From: Raphanus sativus
Lineage: Eukaryota; Streptophyta; Magnoliopsida; Brassicales; Brassicaceae
Reading direction: 5' to 3'
NCBI RefSeq assembly: GCF_000801105.2
Contig: NC_079514.1
Span: forward strand, 11,284,001 to 11,348,000
Length of the DNA stretch: 64,000 bases
Shown: positions 1-12,989 of the stretch, piece after piece
Layout: every line of letters begins with the position of its first letter
How positions within the stretch are numbered: position 1 is the first letter of the stretch
Notes under the pieces: generated by a model
Seen by the model: only the letters and a program-made list of their open reading frames with translations
Databases searched by the model: none
Told to the model about the DNA's origin: nothing
Made by a program: the position numbers and the translations under genes

Positions 1-444
1 CGGTGTTACCAGCTGTTGGCTCAATCAATGTACTCTAAACCAAGAAAAAAAAACAAAATTTCATTCCATCTATGAGCTAATGATATAAGGAGAGGGAAAC
101 TATATTTATATAGTTGTTTTGTTTCTGTCAAACCTCTCCAGGTGTAATCAATCCTTTGTCTTCTGCATCTTTGATCATACTATAAGCGATTCTGTCTTTT
201 ATGCTAGAGCAAGGCTCCATCGTCTCAAGCTTGGCTGCAATACGGGCCACGCAACCGTCAGCAATTTTGTTGAGATACACCATTGGTGTGTTACCGATCA
301 ACTGTACAAAATGCGAAAAACAGAGCTGTGTCTAGTAGACATGTTCTTTATTTCAAGAAAAGAGCAGATTGATTAAAGACCAAAGATAAATTAGAGAGTT
401 CTTACTTCAGTCACATCGTTCTTGATTAAACAACGATCTTCCAT
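1..444 (-). CDS. Cysteine synthase family (DES1/CYSD type), 5' part only
   Basis: This is the beginning of a pyridoxal-phosphate enzyme of the O-acetylserine(thiol)lyase family, which makes or degrades L-cysteine in the cytosol. Three coding exons are visible on the minus strand: 444-406 (13 codons starting [13 protein letters not shown]), 301-134 (56 codons) and 34-1, joined at GT-AG sites. The second exon has the family motif [11 protein letters not shown] and the PLP-lysine segment EPCSSIKDR. The third begins [12 protein letters not shown], the substrate-binding loop. The N-terminus matches the DES1, CYSD1 and CYSD2 subgroup. EPT rather than EAT in the loop, and a position next to the GeBP gene, favour DES1 (At5g28030, L-cysteine desulfhydrase), but that rests on memory. 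The rest of the gene lies outside the window, so intactness is unknown. Confidence 0.88.
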
Positions 445-720
445 GTTGGTCTCTCTTTGAAACTCCTGCAGATATTCTATAAGATTGAAAGAAGATCCTC
501 AAAATATTCAACGTACTTCCATATTCTCTAGACACTAACTGAAAGTAGCAGGAACAGAGCAGAACTACATGATGTTTTTTATGGATAATCCAGAAAGAAC
601 GTTTGAAAACGAGTCATACCTTTAAAGTTAAAAATCAATGAGGCAGTGAAGAAGAAGAAGAAGAAGTAAAATGAACCAATGAGTCTATAAATCCCATGCC
701 AGACTGTATATATACACAGA
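445..720 (-). promoter_or_regulatory. 5' leader and TATA box of the cysteine synthase gene
   Basis: The plus strand reads tgtatatatacac at about 705-715, which is a TATA box when read on the minus strand, about 260 bases upstream of the start codon at 444. A GAA/TTC-rich stretch at 648-668 lies in the presumed leader. The distance leaves room for a leader intron, but its ends are not certain. Confidence 0.4.
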
Positions 721-1498
721 TTGATAATAATATCAGGAATAATATGTGTATATATGGTTGAAAATTATTTTTTTATGCGATTTTCACTTGTGGACCTGTG
801 ATGTACGATGTGAGAAGTAGTTTGTGTCATTTTGCATTGCGAGTGGAAAATGATAAACATCAAGTTGGTGTCATGTTGCGTAGTGTGAACATGGCATCTC
901 ACCTCGTATTCATTTGTTTAATGTCAAGATAACATCAAAGACTATAATTTAAAAGTTTTCATAGCATTATGATCATGCCTCTAATTAAATTACTAATACC
1001 TTATGTATAAGCAGACAACGAAGGCAATTATGAGCCTTTTCAATATACATACACGTAAATTTATAGATGATCATCAAATAAAATATAACAAAGAGTTAGT
1101 TCCACTAACACAACTGCAACCTATATCAAATTCCAAGAAATACGTGTTAAATGTTAATTAGATAAGCATCGCACATAAATTATTTGCTTATTTTATATAA
1201 GAAGTTCTTGTTTTTGTTGAAGTAGTGAGAACCAAAAACTATAATCTAATAGGCTAATACAAAGGCTATACACAACCCCCACTACTACCACTCACCCCCT
1301 AATGGACAAAACTAAAAAGATTCCAATCAAGAAAAAAATAAACTAGAAAGATTTCATCAACATCAGAAATTTAGCACTCAGATTATTAGTTTTATAGTTT
1401 GCTAACTATACCTCACCACCATATCACAACACTTCTTCATCTTGCTTAATAACTTAGACCTTACAAGAACCCTCACTACAGTCTTCCTTATGCCATCA
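721..1498. other. Intergenic spacer and 3' UTR of the GeBP gene
   Basis: AT-rich sequence between the head of the cysteine synthase gene and the tail of the GeBP gene. The last 100 or so bases (about 1400-1498) are probably the GeBP 3' untranslated region. No ORF, repeat pair or RNA gene is recognised. Confidence 0.5.
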
Positions 1499-2709
1499 TC
1501 ATCCTCCACTAGGCATTGTCTTTAACTCATTAACTGTGGCTCTAATCTGCTCTTGAACCAGCTCTAATCTCCTCGAGTACACTTCCAACTCAAGAATCTG
1601 CTGTCTCCTCCACCGTTCGTCCCCTACTCCTCCTCCTCCATTACCTCCACCAAACCCTAGAGGATTCACCGACGGCATCAGCATTGGGCTTAACACACCC
1701 ATAGCATGAGCACCACCACCACCTCCTCCTGGGTATCCTCCGACCGCAGCCATCATCATCCCCGTTGTACCATTCATCATCTCTTTGATCAAGGGCGATA
1801 CACAACTCTTCACCGTCTCCTCTATCAACCCTCCTAGATTCCTTCCATCACTCAACTCACCAAAGGCAGAAGACACATTCTCGTTGAGGTTGTTAACATT
1901 TGGCATTACTGGCCCATCAGAAACAGAAACAGGTCTGTCTTCATCTATCTTCCCTATCCTCGACCGTGATCGTTTCCTACTCACTTTCACGTTCTCAGAA
2001 TCAATCTCCACACTTGCCGCATTACCATTAACGTTGTTAGTTTCCTCGAACTCCATCGCACTGTTATCTTCGAACCCAATGATCTTCCCGGACTGGTTCC
2101 AAATCTTCCTAGAGATATCGAAAGTGGTCTGATCGTGAGGGCTTTTGAAGACGACCTCTTTACCGGAGCTGAACTTGCTCATCACGTTACGATACTTCTT
2201 CTTCAGCCTCCTGAGCTTCTCCACGAGCTGGTTCTTGTTGAACTCGAGCTGAAGCCTCGACTTTATCTGCTCGTAAAACGGCGCCGTGTCGGGAGGATGT
2301 AGTCGAGGAACCCGCGGAGGAGCTCTATCTCGTCCTCGTCGGTCCACAGCCTCTGGAAAAGACGCCTCGAGTCGTCGATCATCGGCGGTGGTGGTCTCGG
2401 ACGGACGATCTCCGTCGTCGTACGGTGCCATTTGGGGTCGGAATCGACGGGGATGGCGGCGACTGGTACGGCGGATCCGGCGGGGAGAGCGACGGTCACG
2501 GTGGCGGAGACCAACGGAGAGTTCGGATCTTCGTATTCGTGATCGTCGTCTTCTTCGTCGGGGACGTTTGTCTCGGCAGGCATAGCAGCTTCTTCTTCGT
2601 CGGAATCAGTCTCTCCTCCGCCTCCTCCGACGCCGGCGCCGGCGCTGCCGTCTTCCTCCAGCTCAGGCGATTCGAGAGAGAAAACAGCGTCACGCTCGTC
2701 CGATGGCAT
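1499..2709 (-). pseudogene. GeBP/STOREKEEPER (DUF573) transcription factor, frameshifted
   Basis: GeBP-family nuclear DNA-binding protein, by position the At5g28040 counterpart. The N-terminal frame (start at 2709, MPSDERDAVF; an in-frame ATG at 2730 is also possible) gives an acidic Ser/Glu-rich region and then the beginning of the DUF573 domain, RLWTDEDEIELLRGFLDYI. The remainder of the domain, PPDTAPFYEQIKSRLQ to YRNVMSKFSSGKEV, lies in a different frame that stays open to 1499. That frame also holds the basic patch RKRSRSR and the C-terminal leucine-rich coiled segment ILELEVYSRRLELVQEQIRA typical of GeBP proteins. The frame change falls at about 2290-2298, where relatives have about nine more residues, so a deletion that was not a multiple of three is likely. 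Read straight through, the protein ends at 2263 after PTRRRFTSR. A shorter product starting at ATG 2431 would lack the first half of the domain. Confidence 0.75.
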
Positions 2710-3355
2710 CTCCAAGGAAAGTACGAACACTGAGCAGAGAGAAACAGAGAGTGGGAGGTTTGGAATGGTTGTAGGAGGTCAGATCAGATCGAATCAGGAC
2801 AGGAAGGGAAGGAACCAGATCCAGATGGAATTGGGTTCACCAAGGATTTGATACTCTACGGCACTAGCATTAGCAAGGGTAGTTTCGGTATTTACGAATT
2901 ATTATATGACCTTGGGCGTTTGCGTTGCAGGCATAAGTGGTCCCAGACTCGTTCACATGTTTTTTTTTTGGTTGTTGCAGTTTAGTTCATGTCTGAAATG
3001 TCAAAAGTCAACCGCAGCTCACAGAAACGCGATTCGGTATATAAGCGTTTCGCAAAACGTCTTCATATGCTTATTCAACGATAAATGTATATAACAGAAA
3101 GTAGAAAATTCGATTTGATAAAAAAAAGTGTACAGAATGATGTATTTACCAGTTCAATTCAAATGGAGAAAAAGAAAAACAATTCAAGTCAACTGAAATT
3201 GAGAATTTTTTTTCTTTTTTTTCTGAAATTAACAATTCGGAAACAGAGATTTATTTGGTTAAAAGCAAAGTGCATTTCTTCTTTCTTCTTCTTCTGATTG
3301 CCATCATGAATAAGGAGAAGAAGAAGGATGTGTGGTGAAGAAGGAGAAGAACTCT
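2710..3355. other. Spacer between the GeBP gene head and GSDA gene tail
   Basis: Holds the GeBP 5' leader and promoter on the left and the GSDA 3' untranslated region (about 3240-3355, with TTC/GAA-rich stretches) on the right. A mono-T run lies at 2960-2968. No further gene is seen. Confidence 0.5.
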
Positions 3356-4895
<1,540 letters not shown>

Positions 4896-5848
4896 TGACT
4901 TATTGATGAGAATTTGACGAATTGATTTTTTTTTTTTTTTTTTTGCTGGGGAGGAGAATTCTAGAAGAGGCGATTGTGTTGTGTGGTGGGTGAAGGTTGA
5001 CGAAGAGGAGAGAACCAACTGACGTGCTTTTATAGACAAACCAATAAATCAGAGAAAAGGTTTGGGTTGGGGGAGGATAGAGAACGATCACAAAAAAATA
5101 AAGCTATTGATGTGTGTGTGTGTGTGTGTTATAGAGATGATGATTTGGAAAGTGAATCTGCTTTGCAAGGAAACAAAAGAAAAAAATATTTGGGTTAATT
5201 AAAACAAACGTTTCCTTAATTACAAAATTAGATTACATAAAACCCTCAGATTAATCCACCCATTATATCTCCTTGTTTCCATAAGATTACAAAAGATTGG
5301 GAAAAAAAAGGGACAAATGATAAAAGAAAAACTCATTTTACTCATTTTTGTCGAGATTATAATTCATTGCAAACCTTCCACTGCATTATCTACTTTTGTT
5401 AACATTCACCAGTAACAAATTAAACGCATCAAATATTACGTTTAATACTATAGCTTATAAGTTCTATCTACTACTGTGTATAGTTGGGTTGTTTTTTCTT
5501 TAAAAAAAAAAGAGCTGCAAAATGGGACAATAATAGAACCGGGGATAAGTCAAATGACTCAGATACACGAATTAGGATGAGGACGCATGTGCACGTTAGC
5601 ATTTCCGTTGCATCTTTATAGGTATATTTGAACACATCTTACAACAATATAATAAAAGGAATAAAAGGAAAAAGCGACTAAAGATGTGTATCTCGAGTAT
5701 TCTTTAAGAAGTGTTTTGCTGAAATTATTAGGTGACTTGGCTTAATTTCATTGATTCTGTTTTTTGGAAAATGAATTAAAATTTCATTCCTCCGGCAAAA
5801 TCGATATCTCTCCTCCTGCGATCATATTTCTTTTTCCTTGATTTTCTC
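4896..5848. other. GSDA leader/promoter, then AT-rich spacer
   Basis: The GSDA 5' leader includes a run of about 22 T at 4923-4944. The minus-strand TATA box at 5027-5033 is preceded by an ACGT core (tgacgtgc, about 5019-5026). A (GT)n tract lies at 5110-5129. From 5200 to 5848 the sequence is AT-rich with no recognisable gene. The left limit of the gene-fragment row that starts at 5849 could not be placed. Confidence 0.5.
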
Positions 5849-6235
5849 GGCGGCGTGAGCAAAAGGGACGGGGTCAAGAACAAACAAGCCCATAAGAATC
5901 TCAGATCCATGACTTTAGGCGACCTCTGCTTCTTCTACCACTCCGGTACGAAATCGAGGTGCGTCGTGGGTGTGGTGGAGGTTGCTCGCGAATGGTACGA
6001 AGATGACGATGACGAAGGAGAAGGAGAAGGAGCGGTCGACGTCAAAGCTGTCGGAGAGATGAGGAGATTTGTTGATTTGAAGGAGATGAAAGGAGACAAA
6101 GGGATTAAGGATTTCGTTTTGTTCAGACAGCCGAGGTTGTCTGTTGTTCCAGTGGAAGTTGATGTTTGGCAAAAGATTTGTGAATTGGGAGATGGGTTTT
6201 CTGGAGATGGTGATGGTAAGGAAGATCGTGACTCG
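5849..6235 (+). pseudogene. EVE-domain (thymocyte nuclear protein 1-like) gene fragment
   Basis: The frame reads GGVSKRDGVKNKQAHKNL, then DLCFFYHSGTKSRCVVGVVEV, DVKAVGEMRRFVDLKEMKG and FVLFRQPRLSVVPVEVDVW. These are the core motifs of plant EVE proteins, which resemble PUA/YTH folds and bind modified bases. It lacks the first 20 or so residues of the family (the YFLLKTEP-type start), and no ATG precedes it in frame; the first codon of the open frame near the front is GTG. After KEDRD at about 6235 homology ends. It is therefore a truncated copy. It is the first of three unrelated same-strand fragments (EVE, RRM, RPS7) at 5849-7449, which suggests transduplication by a Helitron or Pack-MULE. 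Fragment identity is well supported; the mechanism is inference. Confidence 0.75.
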
Positions 6236-6576
6236 CTCTTCATTGTATCTTTGATTAGGTCTCTTCGATGCTCTGCTTAATCTGATTTCCCTTTTCCTGA
6301 TTGCCACTTCCGTTGAATTTTGTAAATGGTTCTTTCTGGGATTTGTCTATTAGTTGAGATTATATCATTGATTTGATTGTTTCTGTAATGCTCTGTTTAC
6401 TAGTTGATAAAATTTGATTTTAGAAGAGATGGTCTTAAACGTCCACTTTAAAGTTTGAAACTTTTACATGTTTTGCGGCAGATCGTATGAGCTTCTTCTT
6501 TCTTCTTTATGTCAGTTTCAGGGATTGGTTGTGTTACTGGCACTAAAAATCTGGGAGGTTTTGTTTTTGTTTGCAG

Positions 6577-6872
6577 GCATCTCTTTCTCAAACACAGAAG
6601 AAACATTAACACAAGCTTTTTCTCAATATGGTCGTCTTCTTGGTGGTAAGTCTAGTAATCTCAACACTAATCTTTTTATTTACATATCTTTATTTATTTA
6701 TTTTTTGTCTTCTACTACACCGTTTTTGTTGCTTCAGTGAATGTTGTGATGGACAAAATCAGATGCAGACCAAAAGAGTTTGCTTATGTCAAATTCTCTT
6801 CCAAAGAAGAAGCCGACGAAGCTTTATTACAACTTAACGGACAGGTACTTTCCCCATCTCTATTAGCCTGGG

Positions 6873-6913
<41 letters not shown>

Positions 6914-7131
6914 ATGAATGTTTTGTGGTGGAACATTAGAATAAGATATATATATATATGCTAGAGAATGGAACTATTTGTTGTTGAATAATATAAATCT
7001 CATCAACTCTTTGATACTGGTTATGTTTTTGAAAATCTTGTTATTTGGACCACAGTTGGTAGATAGGCGGGTGGTGGTCATGCTAAGTCCGGAGGAGGAG
7101 GAGGAGATCCTAGTAAACCTCAGCCTGTAAA
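6577..7131 (+). pseudogene. Small single-RRM RNA-binding protein gene fragment
   Basis: Three exon-like blocks with intact splice borders: 6577-6645 (GISFSNTEETLTQAFSQYGRLLG), 6738-6844 (VNVVMDKIRCRPKEFAYVKF, with the RNP1-type segment KEFAYVKF where KGFAYV is usual) and 7056-7131 (LVDRRVVV, then HAKSGGGGGDPSKPQPVK in another frame). The first exon of the gene, with the RNP2 strand, is missing. At about 7075-7079 one base fewer than needed shifts the frame between VVV and HAKS, so the copy is broken. The family resembles the short organellar or glycine-rich RRM proteins of plants. The first intron starts GTAAG. Retained introns argue for capture of genomic DNA rather than of an mRNA. Confidence 0.75.
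6875..6911. repeat. (AT)n microsatellite
   Basis: About 18 AT units inside an intron of the RRM fragment, followed by a shorter (AT)n at 6946-6959. Likely length-variable. Confidence 0.9.
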
Positions 7132-7186
7132 GTTTCTTTCTCTTTCTTTGTCTAGCTATATCTTCTCTTTCTCGATCCATCTTCAC

Positions 7187-7449
7187 ACATTACTCTCTGG
7201 AAAACGTACTCGTTACCGTCTTGATGGTTCCAAGATCATGAAGGTATCTCTATATCCTTTACGAGAATATTATCAGATTCTCTTTCTATGAATGAATCCG
7301 CTAAGCTCTTGAATTATTATTACTTCACACAGGTCTATTTGGAGGCCAAGGAAAGGAACAACACAGAGTACAAGCTCGAGACTATGATGGGTGTGTACCG
7401 GAAACTTACTGGAAAGGATGTCACTTTCGAGTACCCTGTTGAAGCTTGA
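7187..7449 (+). pseudogene. Ribosomal protein S7 (eS7) gene fragment, last two exons
   Basis: Two joined blocks encode the C-terminal part of cytosolic 40S protein S7: 7187-7243 ends [15 protein letters not shown] before a GT donor, and 7333-7449 starts after an AG acceptor with [14 protein letters not shown] and ends [13 protein letters not shown] plus stop. Both exons are in frame. The N-terminal two thirds of S7 are absent and the sequence just upstream belongs to the RRM fragment, so no full S7 can be made. The 3' flank (about 7450-7600) may be captured S7 3' UTR. This is the last member of the EVE-RRM-S7 row. The residues YLEAK and MMG differ from the usual FLDPK and FSA, so it is not a fresh copy. 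Confidence 0.8.
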
Positions 7450-8955
7450 AGATGTTGATGACGCTGAAGAATTTCATCAGGATAGAGCTTTTGATTCTGT
7501 TTTGTGGTGTTTAGGATGAAGTACACTCTGTTTTGATTCTGTTTTGTTAATCAAACTAATAACGAGAAATGGATTCAGACACTACATGTTGTAAAAAGAT
7601 CTTTACTGATGCAAAAATATTTTGTTGTTATCTCACCGGTAACATTAGTTTAGTTACCGTATGATTCTTCCAATTGCATAACTGATCTCAGTGAGTGGCT
7701 GTTATGTATTTAATCAAGGTTTTAAAAACTTTGTATTTATTAAATTTGGATAGCTTCCAAAAAATTAATAAGGTTTTTAAACTTTGTATTCATTAAATAA
7801 AATGTTTGTGTACTTTAATTAATATGTTTGTTTCTTTTTATGTTTTTCATTTATATCTTTTATTTTTTTTTCATAATAATTTGAAATTGTATTTTGGGTA
7901 TTTTTTTATTTTCAAGTAAAATTTAGTATTACTTTTTTATGTTTTCAATTTAAAAATTATTTTTAATGTTTTAAAATTATTATATGTTTTAACATTATTA
8001 AATTATATAATTATTAAGATACAAGTTCTATATCCTTCCACTTATCCCACTACTAAATATTACTAAACTTCACTTCTTACATTATTTTATTAATTTTTTA
8101 CACCTAAACTATATCCCCTCACTTATCCCATTAAAGATGCTCTAAGTTTCATCTTCCATACAATGTATCTGCAACATAATTAGCCGTGATTCCGTACATG
8201 TTCAGGATTCATCAATCCGGTTCAGCTCAGTTTTCGTTAGGCTTTTTTCAGTCTAGCCTTTACTCTTTGTTTGACCTCAACAGAAATATTGTAAACTCAC
8301 AAGCATGATCAAGTTATTCAACTGCCAAAATTTGTATATGAGAGAAGGACAATTCTCTTTTAACAGATATAATACGTGTAATTAGTTATTTGTAATGTTC
8401 GTTGCTAACATGCGAGCTTATAAACTACATATGCTTTCCAATTATTGAATTGAGTGATGATGCAAGACGTCAACAATATGAGACATGTGAGTTAGTTAAA
8501 CGAATAACAGAATATAAAAATGGTATTGATTCTCATCTCACCCGTCTTTGTTGACCTTCACATGGAAACGCATCGATGGTCTTTTTTTAATAAATATTAA
8601 AAATAAATAATTTAACTTTTCTAGTAGGTGAATTTCTTTCTCTTTTCCGGGCAGATAATAATCGAACTACAATTAAAGAAACTGTTATACGTTTTTTGGG
8701 GGTAAAAGAAACTATTATACGTTACCATGGAATATGTCAAATACGGATAGTGGAAAATAACTTTCCTCGAAATTTATAAGAACACGTTTCACTAAACAAA
8801 TAAAGGAGCAACATATTTTTTTTGGTTCAGTGATCAAATATTTACGCAATCAAATAAAATCAATCATACAGGATCTCAAGCATATACATTCTCGCGTATA
8901 CGTCTTCAACTCTTTCCATTATCTTCCAATCTTTTTTTTTTTGCATCCCTTTTAG
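7450..8955. other. AT-rich spacer with one unpaired element-like end
   Basis: No gene is recognised. At 8121-8145 the sequence ctcacttatcccattaaaga followed by tgctctaa resembles the right end of a Tourist-like MITE (the type that starts TTAGAGCATC), but I could not find a left partner. The right boundary of the captured gene fragments must lie in the first part of this stretch, and no Helitron hairpin or Mutator inverted repeat was found there. Confidence 0.4.
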
Positions 8956-9768
8956 TAGGGCTGGGCAAATAAACCGAACCCGAAAATCCAAACCGAACCC
9001 GATCCGATAAAAATGAATCCGAACCGATCCGAACCCGACATAAATACCGAATGGATCTTGTTTTTTGGTATTTCGGGTTATGGGTATTACCCGAACCGAA
9101 CCCGAATTTAAATGGATATCCGATAGGATCCGAAATATTCAAAATCCCAAAAAGATCTACACCAAACATAATCTCAATTCATAATACGTATTCAAAATAT
9201 ATTAAGATATATTGAACATCTGAAATATTTATCTATTACATAAAGGTTGATGGTTTTAATACATGAAGATTGATGATTAAAAGTTGCTGTTAAATTTTGA
9301 AATATTTAGATTTAGACTTAGATTTTGTTTTCAGTAAAAAATGTTTCTTATTTCATCAGGTCGTAGTTTTCGTTTTATGATTTCCTTTTCGTTTTATTTT
9401 GAATGATCATGATTGATGTTTCTTTCTTGTTTTTAAATCCATTTTATTTATGTTTTGGTTACAAAAATGTACAAATTAGGTATTCGAAACCAAAACAAAC
9501 CAATTTTATTTATGTTTTGGTTACAAAGTAGGTATAAATCAGATATTTTTAAACCGAAGAACCGATTGGGACCCGAACCCGAAAGTACATTGGATTGTAC
9601 CGGTTCTTTGAAGATTTACTAACCCCGACCCGAACCTGATAGAATCCGAACCGGTCCCGAACCGAACTTTTAAATAATCCGAATGGGGCTAATTTTGATA
9701 AACCCGAAAAACCGAAACCCGATTGGATAAAACCGAAACCCGATTGGGACTCCGAATGCCCACGCCTA
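8956..9768. mobile_element. Non-autonomous hAT-type element, copy A
   Basis: Flanked by a perfect 8-base target duplication, CCTTTTAG, at 8948-8955 and 9769-9776. Ends are imperfect inverted repeats: TAGGGCTGGGCA on the left and TAGGCGTGGGCA (read inward) on the right. Both subterminal zones are packed with CCGAAC/CCCGAA motifs around an AT-rich core. There is no transposase. An 8-base duplication and a TAGGG-type end are hAT hallmarks. Copies B (27110-27733) and C (35599-36294) share the ends and the motif zones, but this copy has diverged more. Confidence 0.8.
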
Positions 9769-9776
9769 CCTTTTAG

Positions 9777-10788
9777 AATAGATAATGGACTTTATAAAGA
9801 AAGTGCCTAAACAAATATTTAATTTTTTGTTAACAACATTTTTTATCAAAATATTTAACATAACTTTTTTTCCGTACCGAACATAATGTATACCATTACC
9901 AACTAATCTTCCAAGTCTACAAAACAAAAGGAACTTTATAAAAAGAAAAAGAAGAGGCAAGAATAGGGAATGAAGTTGCGTCATTTTCTATCAGATTATA
10001 AACATTTTGGGGTCAACAATCCTAACGTATTTAACACGACCAAATTTAAGCTTAATAAATTAGTATAGAAATAAGAAGAATCCTATGAAAGAAAAGCAAT
10101 GATAAATTTTCAAATATTTTTATTTCGCTCTTTCGGCGATACATGAAACAACTGTTAGAAAGCAGAAGTTGCTTCTTTGCTTTCAAGTACCTATTTCAAA
10201 CCCGTTTGAAGCTTTGACCAAAACAAAAAAAAACGTTTGAAGCAGAAGCACTTACTTGCCCTTAGACTGACACTAAACTAAGTCATACTACATCATGAGA
10301 TTCAAAATTCTTCTGTGAAGATGCTAAATCATAATTGTTGCAGGCTCACAACAATGGTGTCACCTTATTTTTGGTCATGTATGTAGTAACATTCGAGCTG
10401 GTGACAGTTAAAGTTAGTAGAATTACTTGGTGCTTTCATCTTGTAAGATCGTATATATTTAGCTGGAATTCAGTACTATGTTGAAAATGAAGGCACAAAA
10501 ACGCAATGGAACTTAACATCAACATTTATCCGATGTAAACAAATATTACTGCACGCTCCTATGGCCCAAATCAGACTGGCGTCGTTGCCAAAGGATTTCA
10601 AAGAGAAAAGATGTTTAAAATAAAATGTATTCAACAAAATCTTAGCATATGGTTCTCTAACGCTCAAAGCATAATCCAAACGAAGAAACAAGAACGAGTG
10701 TGACAATGAGAAGCAAAGATGACCATAAATAAGGGATGATGCAGAACAAAACCCATAACGATCCTGCGCTGCGCTCTTCAACAACTCC
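9777..10788. other. Spacer and RPS24 3' UTR
   Basis: AT-rich sequence. Roughly 10470-10788 is probably the 3' untranslated region of the S24 gene on the minus strand. No other gene is recognised. Confidence 0.5.
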
Positions 10789-11985
<1,197 letters not shown>

Positions 11986-12989
11986 CACTTATATATGCTG
12001 TCTTCACCTAATTTTATAATACTGTATATCAGATTTGCTTTTTTTTCAAGTCCTCACCAGATTTTAAGAGAGGTTATATAGACTTTGTTATTGTTATTGG
12101 TGGTACTCCCTCCCTCTGTTTCATAGACTTAAGTATCATTCTAATTTTTTTTTTATTACACAAAAATACCACTTTACAATTTCAACGAGATATAAATTAT
12201 TTTATAAATAATTTTATTTATCTCATATATTTACATTTTTAACACTAATTTAATATTTAGTTATCAAATTAACGAGAACTGCTCTATGATAAACAATCAA
12301 TAATTCTATGTCTTACAAGAAATTCATGTCGATATGTTCTATATGCACCACGCAAAATATTGTAAGATTAAAGTCTATAATAAATATTTTTATTAACATA
12401 AAAATCTTTAAAAAGATGTGCAGCTTACGGTTAAATCATTTTCGGATTGGGTATGTAAATGGATAATAGATATAAATGTTTATGAACAATATGATTTAGT
12501 TTCATGTAAAAGGTGGTATCAAATTTAAAATATGTTGGCATCCTAAATCTTTTTTCTTACAACTCAACTACAAGGTCCCATTAATATCTAATAATTCTAT
12601 GACATTTTGTATTTTTTTATATTAGCTGTGCATAATTGATACATCATATTTTCTGAGATTTAAATCTAAAATTTTTGGTGTATTAATATTATAGTGAACT
12701 ATTAACAAAACCACTAAACTAAATGAACTTCAACAAATATTATAATTTTTAATGATAAATCAAAAATGTCTTTTTGTTTCTTTTTCAAAACTGAGAATCA
12801 GAAATTGAGTTTAAGACCATCACGGGTTTAATGAGCTATAGTTAAATAACTACTGTGATATTTTTGGTTTGTCAACATTACTGCAAATAATTCTACACAT
12901 ATTAACAAAAGACAGCGAAAATGTCATTTTTCCATGGGAGTAAAGCTTTTCCCAAAGCTCGTTATTAACAACATACATGTATGTTGTAG
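11986..12989. other. AT-rich spacer
   Basis: Between the S24 promoter and the kinase 3' end. A stretch near 12109-12200 (ctccctccctctgtttcata) resembles the end of a Stowaway-like MITE, whose families in plants often start CTCCCTCC; the partner end was not found. No gene is seen. Confidence 0.35.

Noticed and set aside
119..376. Plus-strand ORF at the left edge
   Set aside because: It is the antisense of the cysteine synthase exon at 134-301 and has no start codon of its own.
2286..2733. Overlapping plus-strand ORFs over the GeBP gene
   Set aside because: Mirror frames of a GC-rich coding region; the minus strand has the recognisable domain.
8100..8150. Complete Tourist-like MITE
   Set aside because: Only a right-end-like sequence is present; no left inverted partner or duplication found.
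9000..9760. CRISPR-like or satellite array of CCGAAC repeats
   Set aside because: Spacing is irregular, the genome is a plant's, and the motifs sit inside a transposon bounded by an 8-base duplication.
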